A stretch of DNA of 64,000 bases from an uncultured Flavobacterium sp. (GCF_946478785.1 NZ_CAMLDD010000020.1:38216-102215), one strand, 5' to 3'; counted from the first letter of the stretch, positions 26,235-36,144 are shown. Numbers and translations: made by a program. The notes: a model not told the origin generated them from the sequence alone.

Positions 26235-28064
26235 TTAAGATTCAAAAGATTGCATCGTTACAAGCTTATTATAAGTTCCATTGTGAGAAATCAATTCGTC
26301 GTGGGTTCCTTGTTCTACAATTTTTCCTTTTTGCATCACGACAATTATATCCGCTTTCTGAATTGTAGAAAGTCTGTGGGCTATAACAATCGAAGTTCTG
26401 TTCTGCATCATATTTTCAAGTGCTACCTGGACAAATTTTTCACTTTCTGTATCCAGTGCCGAAGTGGCTTCGTCCAGAATCATAATTGGAGGATTCTTTA
26501 ATACGGCACGTGCAATAGATAAACGTTGTTTTTGACCACCGGATAATTTATTTCCGCTGTCACCAATGTTAGTGTAAATTCCTAAAGGCAATTCTTTTAC
26601 AAACTCAAAAGCGTTGGCGATTTTTAAGGCTTCGATGATTTCGTCATCTGTTGCATTTAATTTTCCTAATGCAATATTAGCTTTAATAGTGTCATTAAAT
26701 AAAATACTGTCCTGAGTAACCAATCCCATTAATCCGCGAAGAGATTGAAGGTTCATGTCTTTTATGTCTACTCCGTCAATAGAGATTGTTCCGTCATTAA
26801 CATCATAAAAACGTGTCAATAAATTTGCAATTGTACTTTTTCCGCTTCCTGACTGTCCTACAAGTGCTACAGTTTGGCCTTTTTTAATTTGAAGGGAAAA
26901 GTCTTTTAAAACTGTTTCATCTTCATATTTAAAGTTGATATTTTGTACACTAATGTTGTTGTCAAAAGAGGTCTTTTCAAGAGCATCCGTTTTTGATGTA
27001 ATCGTGTTTTCCTGATTTAAAATTTCCAGTACCCTGTCAGCAGCAGCATTTCCTCTTTTTACAGCGTATGATGCTTTAGATATTGACTTTGCAGGTGTAA
27101 GAATATTATAGGCCAGACCCATATAAGCAATAAATGATGCCCCGTCTAATGTTCTTTCAATTAAAACCATCTGACCGCCATACCATAATAGGATGGTAAT
27201 AACAAGAATTCCCATAAATTCACTTGCAGGCGAAGCTAAGTTTTGACGGTTGCCAATACTGTTTGATAACTTAAAAAAACGTTCGGTTGAGTCCTTAAAA
27301 ACAGTATAAAAATAGTTCTCAGAATTATAACCTTTAACTACTTTTAATCCTCCAATGGTTTCTTCGATAGTGGATAAAAAGGTACCTTGTTCCTGTTGTG
27401 CCTTACTCGATTTCTTTTTAAGCTGTTTGCCGATTAATGAAATAATATATCCTGAAACCGGAATAAAGACAAAAACAAACAGAGTGAGTTTTGCGCTAAT
27501 AATTAGCATGGCAATTATTGTGAAAATAATCGTTAAAGGTTCTTTTACAATAAGCTCCAATATAGCCAAAAAAGAAGTTTGTACCTCATTTACATCTGCA
27601 GAAATTCTTGAAATAACATCTCCTTTTCTTTTCTCAGAAAAAAAAGCCAATGGCAGTTCAAGTGTTTTTTTATACATGGCATTTCGCATATCTCTTAAAA
27701 CACCATTTCGTAAGAAAGTGATGAAAAACATAGCCAGATAATCAGCCAAGTTTTTTAATAAAAATATAGAAATAATAATAGCAACTATAACCGAAAGCAC
27801 AAGGCCAGGATTATTTGCGTCTGTATGAGTTGTAATGTAATAACTTAAATAATTCTCCCCATATTCTTTTAAATGTGTAATTCCTTCATAAACAGGTATT
27901 ACAGTGTTTTTTTTTGTTTTGTCAAATAAAACCTGAATCATAGGAATTAATGCCATAAACGAAAGTGTACTGAAAAGCGCATAAAGTATATTAAAAAAAA
28001 TGTTTAAGTAAGCATATTTTTTATACGGATATATAAAAGGGACTATTTTTTTGAAATTACTCAT
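26235..28064 (-). CDS. MsbA-like ABC exporter (fused permease and ATPase)
   Basis: A 609-residue half transporter of the lipid/drug exporter class that works as an inner-membrane homodimer. The N-terminal membrane domain has six helices (about 1-330). The ATPase domain (about 360-600) has Walker A GQSGSGKST, Q loop VTQDSILF, signature LSGGQKQR, Walker B IMILDEATSALD and the switch His in AHRLSTI. The length and arrangement match MsbA and lipid-exporting relatives. Its start overlaps the end of the nuclease gene upstream by 8 nt. The substrate cannot be read. Confidence 0.94.
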   Translation of the reverse strand: MSNFKKIVPFIYPYKKYAYLNIFFNILYALFSTLSFMALIPMIQVLFDKTKKNTVIPVYEGITHLKEYGENYLSYYITTHTDANNPGLVLSVIVAIIISIFLLKNLADYLAMFFITFLRNGVLRDMRNAMYKKTLELPLAFFSEKRKGDVISRISADVNEVQTSFLAILELIVKEPLTIIFTIIAMLIISAKLTLFVFVFIPVSGYIISLIGKQLKKKSSKAQQEQGTFLSTIEETIGGLKVVKGYNSENYFYTVFKDSTERFFKLSNSIGNRQNLASPASEFMGILVITILLWYGGQMVLIERTLDGASFIAYMGLAYNILTPAKSISKASYAVKRGNAAADRVLEILNQENTITSKTDALEKTSFDNNISVQNINFKYEDETVLKDFSLQIKKGQTVALVGQSGSGKSTIANLLTRFYDVNDGTISIDGVDIKDMNLQSLRGLMGLVTQDSILFNDTIKANIALGKLNATDDEIIEALKIANAFEFVKELPLGIYTNIGDSGNKLSGGQKQRLSIARAVLKNPPIMILDEATSALDTESEKFVQVALENMMQNRTSIVIAHRLSTIQKADIIVVMQKGKIVEQGTHDELISHNGTYNKLVTMQSFES

Positions 28065-29103
28065 TTATTTTGTGGATGTTATTTTCTGCTATAGCTATAG
28101 CTCTTTCGAGTTTTTCAAGCAATAATTTTTTTTCAGGTAATTGAGTTAAATAAGCCGAAACTTTGATTTGTTCATCATTGTCCAGCATCAAATAGTTAAT
28201 CTGTTCAGGAGATTTTTCACTGCACAAAATTAATCCAATTGGTTTATTTTCCCCTTCTTTTTGTTCATTTTTCTCTAACCAGCGTAGATATAATTCCATT
28301 TGACCTTTGTAACCTGCTTTAAATTTCCCTAATTTTAAGTCAATGGCCACCAAACGCCGTAAACCCCGATGATAGAAAAGTAAGTCAATATAAAAGTCTT
28401 CATCATCAATTGTTATCCTTTTTTGACGGGCAAGAAAAGCAAATTCACTACCCATTTCAGTAATGAAATTTTGTAATTGAGCCAGAATCGAACTTTCTAG
28501 ATTTTTTTCAGAATAGCTATCATGTAATCCTAAGAAATCTAAAAAATAAGGATCGCGAAATGTTAAATCAGGGCTAATTTGTTTTTCGTTTTTTAAAAGA
28601 GCTAAGTCATTAATGATGGTTGCTTCCGGTTTTTTGCTAATGGCAGTTCTTTCGAAAAGCATACTGTCGATCCGTTCCTGTAAAGTTCGTACACTCCATC
28701 GTTCATGAATACTCATCTGAATGTAGAATTCGCGTTTTATATTGTTTTCGATATAAATTAGAGTTCTAATATGAGACCAACTCAATTTTGCACACACTGT
28801 GTGCAAAATTGTAAAGTCTTCAATTGTAGTGTTTAGTTTGACAAAACTTTGTAGATTTCTTTTATTAAAACCTATCCCATATCTTTTTGTTAAAGCTTCG
28901 CTTAATGCGGGAATTATTTTCTTTCCATAATCAGCCCTGTCATTTTTTAGAATCTCCTCATTAATGGTTTTTCCGATTTTCCAATATAACAAAGTTAATT
29001 CCTGATTGACCGTTTTGGCAACAAAATGACGAGTCTGATCTATTAATCCAATAATAGAATTTAATACTTCAGGCTCCTCATTGCTGTCAATTTTGTCACT
29101 CAT
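28057..29103 (-). CDS. YhcG-type PD-(D/E)XK nuclease domain protein (DUF1016)
   Basis: A 348-residue protein with the two YhcG modules. The N-terminal DUF1016 winged region (about 1-150, TLLYWKIGKTINEEIL, LSWSHIRTLI) is probably DNA-binding, and a C-terminal PD-(D/E)XK nuclease fold follows (about 190-330, FYIDLLFYHRGLRRLVAIDL then K). The active-site Asp, the DLK motif and the downstream GQMELYLRWLEK are present. Such proteins are frequent in restriction and defence islands. It is placed between a phosphosugar mutase (4-nt gap) and an ABC exporter (8-nt overlap), an unusual spot for an accessory nuclease. Confidence 0.9.
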   Translation of the reverse strand: MSDKIDSNEEPEVLNSIIGLIDQTRHFVAKTVNQELTLLYWKIGKTINEEILKNDRADYGKKIIPALSEALTKRYGIGFNKRNLQSFVKLNTTIEDFTILHTVCAKLSWSHIRTLIYIENNIKREFYIQMSIHERWSVRTLQERIDSMLFERTAISKKPEATIINDLALLKNEKQISPDLTFRDPYFLDFLGLHDSYSEKNLESSILAQLQNFITEMGSEFAFLARQKRITIDDEDFYIDLLFYHRGLRRLVAIDLKLGKFKAGYKGQMELYLRWLEKNEQKEGENKPIGLILCSEKSPEQINYLMLDNDEQIKVSAYLTQLPEKKLLLEKLERAIAIAENNIHKINE

Positions 29104-29107
29104 TTTA

Positions 29108-30838
29108 CTATTTCAATTGCATATCTGCAATGATATTTTGAATTTTTTGATCTAAGAAGGCTTCTGCCGCATCAAAATCTTCAACCGATTCTAATTCAGC
29201 ATTTACACTAATATAGAATTTTATTTTTGGTTCAGTTCCGCTTGGTCTTGCGCAAATCTTAGAACCATCTTCGGTATAATAAATCAAAACGTTTGATTTT
29301 GGCATATCCATCGTAGATTCTTCACCTGTCAATAAGTTCAAGGCTACGGATGACTGATAATCTTCCACCATAATTACACGCTGTCCGTTGATTTCTTTCA
29401 AAGGATTTTTACGCAAATCAATCATCATCTGATTAATTTCTTCTAAACCTTCAATTCCTTTTTTGGTCAGTGAAACCAGATATTCTTTATAAAAGCCATT
29501 TTCAACATAAAGCTGTAAAAGTTCTTTGTATACAGAACTTCCCGCTGCTTTTGCCTGCGCTGCAACTTCACATATTAATAGAGTGGCCGCTACAGCATCT
29601 TTATCACGAACGGCATCGCCAACCATAAAACCAAAACTTTCCTCGCCGCCGCCAATAAACTCAAGCTCAGGGAAATCCTTAATCATTTTGGCAATCCATT
29701 TAAATCCGGTTAAGCCAACTTTGCATTCTACACCATAGCTTGTTGCTAATTCCATTATCATCGGAGTCGAAACAATGGTAGATCCAACAAATTGTTTTCC
29801 GTTAATTTTGCCTGCTTTTTTCCATTGTTTTAAAAGGAAAGAAGTCATTAAAACCATCGTTTGGTTTCCGTTAAGCAAAATCATTTTGCCTTCGTTATTT
29901 CTAACAGCAACACCTAAACGGTCACAATCAGGATCAGTTCCAACTACGATATCCGAATTGGTTTTTTCTGCCAAAGCCAAGGCCATTGTCAAAGCTTCCG
30001 GCTCTTCAGGATTTGGAGATTTTACTGTTGGAAAATTTCCATCAGGAATGGCCTGTTCCGGAACAATATGTACGTTCGTATAGCCTGCCTGCGATAAAGT
30101 ATCCGGAATTGATTTTATAGAAGTTCCATGCAAAGAAGTAAATACAATATGTAAATTATCTTTGGCTTCAGCCGGAGTATTAAAACTCGCATTTTCAATA
30201 GATGATTCTATAAATGCTTTGTCGATTTCGGTATCGATATACTCAATCAGGCTTTCGTCTGCGTTGAATTTGATTTTATCGTAATTTAAACTTTCGATTA
30301 CTTTAATAATAGCACCATCTTCCGGCGGAACAATTTGTCCTCCATCTTCCCAGTATACTTTATATCCATTATATTCCGGTGGATTGTGAGATGCAGTAAG
30401 GACGATTCCGCACTGACAGCCTAAATATTTAAGTGCGAAAGACAATTCCGGAGTTGGGCGTAAATCTGAAAACAAATAAACCTGGATTCCATTTGCAGAA
30501 AAAACATCAGCAACAACCTTAGCCAAAGTATTGCTGTTATGACGACAATCATAAGCAATAACGACTTTTAAAGGTTGATTCGGAAAAACCTCATGTAAAT
30601 AATCAGATAAACCCTGAGTGTTTTTTCCAAGCGTATATTTATTGATTCGGTTGTTTCCGATACCCATAACACCACGCATTCCTCCGGTTCCAAATTCCAG
30701 GTTTTTATAAAAACTTTCCTCAAGTTCCTTTGGCGAGGTAGTCATTAATTCTTTAACAGCAGCTTGCGTATCTTTATCAAATGTTGGTGTTAGCCATTCG
30801 TTTACAGCATTCAATATGTTAGGAGCTATATTCATCAT
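29108..30838 (-). CDS. phospho-sugar mutase (phosphoglucomutase/phosphomannomutase)
   Basis: A 576-residue alpha-D-phosphohexomutase that interconverts sugar 1- and 6-phosphates in the cytoplasm. The four domains are visible: the phospho-Ser loop [16 protein letters not shown], the Mg site [11 protein letters not shown], the sugar-binding loop [10 protein letters not shown] and the C-terminal phosphate site [13 protein letters not shown]. The length fits the long PGM2-like form common in Bacteroidota. The frame starts with MM; either Met may be used. It is the first gene of a minus-strand group with the YhcG nuclease and ABC exporter. Confidence 0.94.
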   Translation of the reverse strand: MMNIAPNILNAVNEWLTPTFDKDTQAAVKELMTTSPKELEESFYKNLEFGTGGMRGVMGIGNNRINKYTLGKNTQGLSDYLHEVFPNQPLKVVIAYDCRHNSNTLAKVVADVFSANGIQVYLFSDLRPTPELSFALKYLGCQCGIVLTASHNPPEYNGYKVYWEDGGQIVPPEDGAIIKVIESLNYDKIKFNADESLIEYIDTEIDKAFIESSIENASFNTPAEAKDNLHIVFTSLHGTSIKSIPDTLSQAGYTNVHIVPEQAIPDGNFPTVKSPNPEEPEALTMALALAEKTNSDIVVGTDPDCDRLGVAVRNNEGKMILLNGNQTMVLMTSFLLKQWKKAGKINGKQFVGSTIVSTPMIMELATSYGVECKVGLTGFKWIAKMIKDFPELEFIGGGEESFGFMVGDAVRDKDAVAATLLICEVAAQAKAAGSSVYKELLQLYVENGFYKEYLVSLTKKGIEGLEEINQMMIDLRKNPLKEINGQRVIMVEDYQSSVALNLLTGEESTMDMPKSNVLIYYTEDGSKICARPSGTEPKIKFYISVNAELESVEDFDAAEAFLDQKIQNIIADMQLK

Positions 30839-30877
30839 TCGTATATTTTTTATAATTAAATTTAAAATAATAATTTT

Positions 30878-30961
30878 CAGGAGCTATTTCCTGCTGTCCT
30901 TCCAAATCTTTTGCGCCGAACCCCGGCACAAAAGGATTTTCCCTCCCATCAGGGCTAGGGG
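30878..30961. repeat. palindromic intergenic element
   Basis: The inner arms AAATCTTTTGCGCCG (30904-30918) and CGGCACAAAAGGATTT (30924-30939) pair with few mismatches. GAGCTATTTCC on the left and CATCAGGGCTAGGGG on the right complete the element, which has the same plan as that at 7758-7843. Confidence 0.6.
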
Positions 30962-30967
30962 TTTACG

Positions 30968-31915
30968 TTAAAAATTGACCTCACGGGCAACCTTATAGCG
31001 TGATTCGTTGTTTTTAGTCCGCAAAATAATCTCACCCAGAAAACCTGCCAAAAACAATTGTGTTCCAATTATCATGGCTGTTATTGATAAGTAAAAATGA
31101 GGTCTTTCTGTAATCAGGCGGCTTGTTTTATGAATAAACAATTTGTCGATTCCTAAGTATAAAGCTAATAAAAATCCAATCATAAACATAATAGAACCTA
31201 ATAAACCAAACAAGTGCATTGGTCTTTTTCCAAATCGTGACAAAAACCAAATCGTAATCAGGTCAAGGAATCCGTTAATGAAACGTTCCATTCCAAATTT
31301 GGTTTCCCCATATTTGCGGGCTTGGTGTATTACTACTTTTTCGCCAATTTTACCAAATCCGGCATTTTTTGCCAATACCGGAATGTAGCGGTGCATCTCG
31401 CCCGAAACTTCTATGTTTTTTACAACTGTATTTCTGTAGGCCTTTAGTCCACAGTTAAAATCATTCAGCTCAACTCCCGAAGTTTTTCTGGCAGCCCAGT
31501 TAAATAATTTCGAAGGCAGGTTTTTTGAAACAACAGAGTCGTATCGTTTCTTTTTCCAACCGGAGACCAAATCAAATTTCTGGGCTGTAATCATTTCGTA
31601 CAATCCCGGAATCTCATCCGGACTGTCCTGCAAATCGGCATCCATGGTAATAATAACATCGCCTTTTGCTTTGGCAAAACCAGCATGCAAAGCCTGTGAT
31701 TTCCCAAAGTTTTTCATAAAACGAATCCCTTTTACATTTGGATTTTCATTAGAAAAACTTTCAATAATATTCCAGGAATCATCTGTACTGCCATCATCTA
31801 CAAAAATGATTTCATAAGAGTAATTGTTGGACTGCATCACCTTAATAATCCACGAATAGAGTTCTTTTAGTGATTCCTCTTCGTTTAGAAGCGGTATAAG
31901 TATAGATAAATTCAT
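30968..31915 (-). CDS. family 2 glycosyltransferase, dolichyl/undecaprenyl-phosphate sugar synthase-like
   Basis: A 315-residue membrane glycosyltransferase of the DPM1/GtrB/ArnC type, which moves a sugar from a nucleotide donor to a polyprenyl phosphate. The GT-A domain (about 1-220) has SILIPLLNEEESL, the donor motif IIFVDDGSTDDSW, the metal site MDADLQDSPDEIP and a GEMHRYIPVLA segment. Two membrane helices follow (about 230-255 and 270-300), as in GtrB. A DUF4199 membrane protein begins 8 nt upstream on the same strand, so they form an operon. Confidence 0.92.
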   Translation of the reverse strand: MNLSILIPLLNEEESLKELYSWIIKVMQSNNYSYEIIFVDDGSTDDSWNIIESFSNENPNVKGIRFMKNFGKSQALHAGFAKAKGDVIITMDADLQDSPDEIPGLYEMITAQKFDLVSGWKKKRYDSVVSKNLPSKLFNWAARKTSGVELNDFNCGLKAYRNTVVKNIEVSGEMHRYIPVLAKNAGFGKIGEKVVIHQARKYGETKFGMERFINGFLDLITIWFLSRFGKRPMHLFGLLGSIMFMIGFLLALYLGIDKLFIHKTSRLITERPHFYLSITAMIIGTQLFLAGFLGEIILRTKNNESRYKVAREVNF

Positions 31916-31923
31916 TTATATTT

Positions 31924-32454
31924 TTATTCTTGTGTAGTTTTGCTTTTAAAAAATGCGGCAAAAATTAATCCGAAAACAGCACTGATAACGATCGCAAAAA
32001 TGGATCCTTTTAAAAGTTCAATAGTCGAATATGGATTACTTAGTTTCATTTTTTCAATTGTTTCATTAATAACTGAAGCCGGTGATCCAAATTTTTGCAT
32101 CATGTTTACCGTATATTTAATCATTAATTCACTTAAAGTATCTTTCGCAGCAGGATCAATAACATTAAACAGCAGAATGTTAAAAGTAGTAGAAATCAAA
32201 ATTCCAATTACAGCAGCTATAAAATAAGTCGTAAAGGCTTCTTTGAATGGGAAAATGCCATTTAGTTCTCTCTTAGTTTTGGAAAGTAAAATGATTGAAA
32301 TAGTAAGGCTTATAACGATTCCTAACAATCCCATCCACCATGCGGTAAATAGATTTAAATCAATCGCATATATTGTTGCAGTAATTAATGTTGATGCAAT
32401 TCCTATCATTACACCATAAGTAATCCCGTTCTTTTTTATAACTTCATTAATCAT
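31924..32454 (-). CDS. DUF4199 domain-containing membrane protein
   Basis: From the ATG at 32454 this is a 176-residue inner-membrane protein with four predicted helices (YGVMIGIASTLITATIYAI, WWMGLLGIVISLTISIILL, FTTYFIAAVIGILISTTFN and a C-terminal GSIFAIVISAVFGLIFAAFF). It matches DUF4199, a Bacteroidota family of unknown role. The frame is open 47 codons further up, but that stretch has no family features and overlaps the L31 upstream region, so the ATG at 32454 is preferred. It is directly followed by the polyprenyl-phosphate glycosyltransferase. Confidence 0.87.
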   Translation of the reverse strand: MINEVIKKNGITYGVMIGIASTLITATIYAIDLNLFTAWWMGLLGIVISLTISIILLSKTKRELNGIFPFKEAFTTYFIAAVIGILISTTFNILLFNVIDPAAKDTLSELMIKYTVNMMQKFGSPASVINETIEKMKLSNPYSTIELLKGSIFAIVISAVFGLIFAAFFKSKTTQE

Positions 32455-32556
32455 ATTTCTATATGTTTTAAAATTAATCCACAAATATAGCAATTCCCAA
32501 TATATTCGAAGATAAAAAACCTTTCTGAATTTAACTAAAAAAAAGTGGGTTAAACA

Positions 32557-32586
32557 TTTGTATTTTAAAAAAGAATTGTAAATTTG
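32557..32586 (+). promoter_or_regulatory. Bacteroidota promoter of rpmE2
   Basis: TTTG at 32557-32560 and TAAATTTG at 32579-32586 are 18 nt apart, matching the -33/-7 consensus. The predicted leader to the L31 start is about 110 nt. Confidence 0.75.
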
Positions 32587-32703
32587 CAAACTCAAAATAA
32601 TAAAAGTTTTAAAAACAAAAAGAGTATATTTTGTTTACACCTTTTTCTAACCATGAAAAAGCTTCAAAATAAAAATACTCCAAACAATAAATAAAAAGAA
32701 AAG

Positions 32704-32958
32704 ATGAAAAAAGGAGTCCACCCAGAGAATTACAGATTAGTTGCATTTAAAGACATGTCGAATGATGATGTTTTTATCACTAAATCTACTGCAGATACAA
32801 AAGAAACAATTGAAGTTGACGGAGTTGAGTATCCAGTTGTAAAAATGGAGATTTCCAGAACATCTCACCCTTTTTATACTGGTAAATCTAAACTTATCGA
32901 TACTGCAGGACGTATTGACAAGTTCAAAACTAAATATGCAAAACACGCTAAAAAATAA
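32704..32958 (+). CDS. rpmE2: 50S ribosomal protein L31, type B
   Basis: An 84-residue L31 of the type B (Cys-less) class, which replaces the Zn-binding form when Zn is scarce or is the only form present. It starts [20 protein letters not shown], has no CxxC pair, and contains the [20 protein letters not shown] block and a basic tail. It is transcribed alone, with a consensus promoter about 120 nt upstream and a terminator 20 nt downstream. The long leader could be a site for autoregulation, though I do not see a defined structure. Confidence 0.96.
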   Translation: MKKGVHPENYRLVAFKDMSNDDVFITKSTADTKETIEVDGVEYPVVKMEISRTSHPFYTGKSKLIDTAGRIDKFKTKYAKHAKK

Positions 32959-32978
32959 TAGCTGTTTTTATTCATATA

Positions 32979-33007
32979 AAAGCCTTCCAATCCGGAAGGC
33001 TTTTTTT
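32979..33007 (+). terminator. intrinsic terminator of rpmE2
   Basis: AAAGCCTTCC (32979-32988) pairs with GGAAGGCTTT (32994-33003) around AATCC and is followed by T's and ATG. It is a close relative of the terminators at 12960 and 13775. Confidence 0.88.
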
Positions 33008-33197
33008 ATGCTTAAATTTTACTGCAAAAAGCGCAGATATCTGCATATGATGTACAAGATTGTTATAAGCTTGAGAATCTTTGCGGTAAAAATATTTGCT
33101 ATATGTATTATAGTATAAATGACACAAATAAAATATTTGTAACTTTGATCCTGATAACCAAATCAAGATTTTAACAAGTACCAAATTTATTATTTTT

Positions 33198-34373
33198 ATG
33201 AATTACATTCTTTTTGACGGTCCCGTTCGGAATGCTTTATTACCTTTTACTTTTACAAGACCCGTGGCTGATATCCTAATCGGAATTATGACAATTCGTC
33301 AAAAATGGGAAGCACGTTTAGGTTCGACTATAACAACTATTACCGAAGAATATCTGTCTGCCAAGTTTCCAATGGTGGAAATGGAGGAAAATATCATGAT
33401 AAATGCCGCATATTTGCCAAATGATGCGCTTGCCGAAATGATTTCTGATTTAAAGGAAAATCAGGCGATTTTTAAAGGCGATGATGTAATTGCTTTTTTT
33501 GCAACCGAAAATCAGGAGGAAGTTGATTTTGATTCGTATGAAATTATTCAATATGAGGATGATTGTTTGACGGTAGAGCATACCTGGGATATTTTCTCTA
33601 AAAATGACGCTGCCATTCGTGCCGATTTTGATTTTTTGACAGAAGACAGAAAATCGCAGCCAATTCCGAAAAGTGTAAATGTTATTGCTCCGGAAAATAT
33701 ATTCATTGAAGAAGGTGCAAAATTAGAATTTGTGACGCTAAATGCTTCAACAGGTCCGATATATATAGGCAAGAATGCCGAAATAATGGAAGGAACAGTA
33801 ATTAGGGGGCCTTTTGCTTTATGCGAGAATGCTCAGGTGAAACTGAATGCTAAAGTTTACGGAGCTACAACGGTTGGTCCGGGATCCAGGATAGGAGGAG
33901 AGGTTAAAAACTCCGTTCTGTTTCAAAATTCAAACAAAAGCCATGACGGATTTTTAGGGGATTCTGTCTTGGGCGAATGGTGCAATATTGGGGCGGACAG
34001 CAACAATTCAAACCTGAAAAATAATTACGAAGAGGTTAAATTATGGAGCTATGAAACAGAAGGTTTCGCTAAAACCGGTCTTCAATTTTGTGGATTAATG
34101 ATGGGAGACCATAGCAAATGCGGTATCAATACAATGTTTAATACAGGAACTGTGGTAGGAGTGAGTACTAATATTTTTGGATCTGGTTTTCCGCGCAATT
34201 TTGTTCCGAGTTTTTCCTGGGGAGGTGCCGCCGGATTCACAACTTATCTGACTAAAAAAGCTTTTGAAACGGCAAAATTGGTTATGGGACGCCGAAATAT
34301 AGATTTTGACGAAACCGAGGCCGCAATATTGGAGCACGTTTTTGAAGAAACCAAAAAATGGAGAAAAGACTAA
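33198..34373 (+). CDS. GlmU-family sugar nucleotidyltransferase-like protein
   Basis: A 391-residue protein with an N-terminal nucleotidyltransferase-like domain beginning NYILFDGPVRNALLPFTFT, in place of the standard LAAGxGTRM loop. The C-terminal half is a left-handed beta-helix of hexapeptide repeats (IYIGKNAEIMEGTVIRGP, LCENAQVKLNAKVYGATTVG, GDHSKCGINTMFNTGTVVG). This is the Bacteroidota GlmU-like family distinct from canonical GlmU. Its substrate is probably a sugar phosphate, perhaps in cell-envelope synthesis. TAACTTTG at 33140-33147 is a possible -7 box. A strong terminator follows 43 nt after the stop. Confidence 0.88.
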   Translation: MNYILFDGPVRNALLPFTFTRPVADILIGIMTIRQKWEARLGSTITTITEEYLSAKFPMVEMEENIMINAAYLPNDALAEMISDLKENQAIFKGDDVIAFFATENQEEVDFDSYEIIQYEDDCLTVEHTWDIFSKNDAAIRADFDFLTEDRKSQPIPKSVNVIAPENIFIEEGAKLEFVTLNASTGPIYIGKNAEIMEGTVIRGPFALCENAQVKLNAKVYGATTVGPGSRIGGEVKNSVLFQNSNKSHDGFLGDSVLGEWCNIGADSNNSNLKNNYEEVKLWSYETEGFAKTGLQFCGLMMGDHSKCGINTMFNTGTVVGVSTNIFGSGFPRNFVPSFSWGGAAGFTTYLTKKAFETAKLVMGRRNIDFDETEAAILEHVFEETKKWRKD

Positions 34374-34415
34374 AGGGAATGAGATAAACATTGAAATTTG
34401 ATCTTAATATGATTT

Positions 34416-34456
34416 AAAAGCTTAATAAAGAGTCGAATCTTTATTAAGCTTTTTTA
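34416..34456 (+). terminator. intrinsic terminator with 15-bp stem
   Basis: AAAAGCTTAATAAAG (34416-34430) is perfectly complementary to CTTTATTAAGCTTTT (34439-34453); an 8-nt loop and a T-run complete it. Confidence 0.9.
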
Positions 34457-34577
34457 TTTTTATCTTTTAACTGTAATTCTATTAGTTTTTTTTCTTAAGA
34501 TGTTATAGTTTTATCCGTATTTTTCTCTTTTGGGGAATTTTATTGCATTTTTGATAATTATAAATAACAAATAATTT

Positions 34578-36041
34578 ATGGAAGAAGTTGTTGGGTTTTT
34601 AAATAACATTGTATGGAGTAATGCCCTAATCATTTTATGTCTTGGAGCAGGTCTCTATTTTTCATTACGAACCCGGTTTTTGCAAGTACGCCATTTCAAA
34701 GAAATGTTTCGTTTGTTATTTGATGGGGAAAGTTCAGAGTCGGGCGTATCTTCTTTTCAGGCTCTGTCAATGTCATTGGCAGGCAGGGTAGGGACAGGAA
34801 ATATTGCAGGTGTGGCTACTGCTATTGCTTTTGGAGGTCCAGGAGCATTGTTCTGGATGTGGATGGTGGCATTTTTAGGGGCAAGTACTGCTTTTATTGA
34901 GGCAACTTTAGCGCAAATTTATAAAGAAGAAAACAAGGGACTGCTTCGTGGAGGTCCTGCTTTTTATATTGAAAGAGGGTTAGGAATAAAATGGTTTGCT
35001 ATTTTATTTGCAGTAGTTTCTGCTGTTGCTATGGGAGTCTTGCTGCCAGGTGTCCAGGCAAATTCTGTTGCAGAAAGTGCTCAGAATGCCTTTAACTTAG
35101 ATCCTTGGGTTACAGGAATTGGTGTTGCCATAATTTTTGCGGCGATTGTTTTTGGCGGAGTAAGGAGGATTGCCAAATTTACAGAATTGATTGTGCCTTT
35201 TATGGCAATAGGCTACATCCTTGCTTCTATTGTTATTGTAGTGGTAGATATTGATAAATTGCCTGGTGTAATTTCATTGATTTTTAAAAGCGCTTTCAAT
35301 CAGGAAGCTGGATTTGGAGCTGTATTTGGTCTTGCAGTGCAATGGGGTGTAAAACGTGGAATTTATTCTAATGAAGCTGGTCAGGGTTCTGCACCGCATA
35401 TTGCAGCGGCAGCAAATGTTTCGCATCCAACTAAACAAGGCTTGGTTCAGGCTTTTTCAGTTTATATCGATACACTTTTAGTTTGCAGTGCAACAGGTTT
35501 TATGATTTTAATTACCGGAACGTATAATGTCCTGAATCCAGCATTTGGAACAGGAAATGCATCAAAGTTTTTGTACCAGGGAGTTGATGATGTGACTGCG
35601 GGAGCTGGATATACTCAAAGCGCGATGGATAGTGTTTTTCCGGGATTTGGCTCTTACTTTGTGGCTGTAGCATTATTTTTCTTTGCTTTTACAACAATTT
35701 TGGCATATTATTATATTGCAGAGACGAATGTTTCCTATTTGACTAAAAATTTAAAATCACCAATTGCAAACCATATTCTAAAAATAGTAATGGTTTTGAT
35801 TATTGTTTATGGAAGTGTGAATACTGCCAAACTGGCCTGGGATATTGGTGATTTAGGGGTTGGACTCATGGCATGGTTTAATATTCTGGCTATTTTCTTA
35901 TTACAGAAACCAGCTCTGGCAGCTTTAAAAGATTATGAGAAGCAGAAAAAAGAAGGTAAAAACCCTGTTTTTAATCCTAAAGATATTGGTGTGAATAATG
36001 CGCCGATTTGGGAAAAATTCAATCCCGATACATCAAAATAA
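34578..36041 (+). CDS. alanine or glycine:cation symporter (AGCS family)
   Basis: A 487-residue inner-membrane amino-acid:Na symporter of the AGCS family. The signature GRVGTGNIAGVATAIAFGGPG is at about residue 73, and the second motif NEAGQGSAPHIAAAA at about 265. About 11 membrane helices are visible, ending with a charged cytoplasmic tail (NPKDIGVNNAPIWEKFNPD). The family transports alanine, glycine or related small amino acids; which one cannot be told. It is a single-gene unit bounded by terminators on both sides. Confidence 0.94.
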   Translation: MEEVVGFLNNIVWSNALIILCLGAGLYFSLRTRFLQVRHFKEMFRLLFDGESSESGVSSFQALSMSLAGRVGTGNIAGVATAIAFGGPGALFWMWMVAFLGASTAFIEATLAQIYKEENKGLLRGGPAFYIERGLGIKWFAILFAVVSAVAMGVLLPGVQANSVAESAQNAFNLDPWVTGIGVAIIFAAIVFGGVRRIAKFTELIVPFMAIGYILASIVIVVVDIDKLPGVISLIFKSAFNQEAGFGAVFGLAVQWGVKRGIYSNEAGQGSAPHIAAAANVSHPTKQGLVQAFSVYIDTLLVCSATGFMILITGTYNVLNPAFGTGNASKFLYQGVDDVTAGAGYTQSAMDSVFPGFGSYFVAVALFFFAFTTILAYYYIAETNVSYLTKNLKSPIANHILKIVMVLIIVYGSVNTAKLAWDIGDLGVGLMAWFNILAIFLLQKPALAALKDYEKQKKEGKNPVFNPKDIGVNNAPIWEKFNPDTSK

Positions 36042-36060
36042 ATATTCAAAACGTACAAAT

Positions 36061-36098
36061 ATCCGATAAAACTATATTGTTTTATCGGATATTTTTTT
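36061..36098 (+). terminator. intrinsic terminator with 12-bp stem
   Basis: ATCCGATAAAAC (36061-36072) pairs perfectly with GTTTTATCGGAT (36079-36090), then a T-run. It ends the AGCS symporter transcript. Confidence 0.88.
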
Positions 36099-36144
36099 TG
36101 ACTTTTCCCAGATGTTTTTTTAGCTGTAATTATCTGGTTATCTA

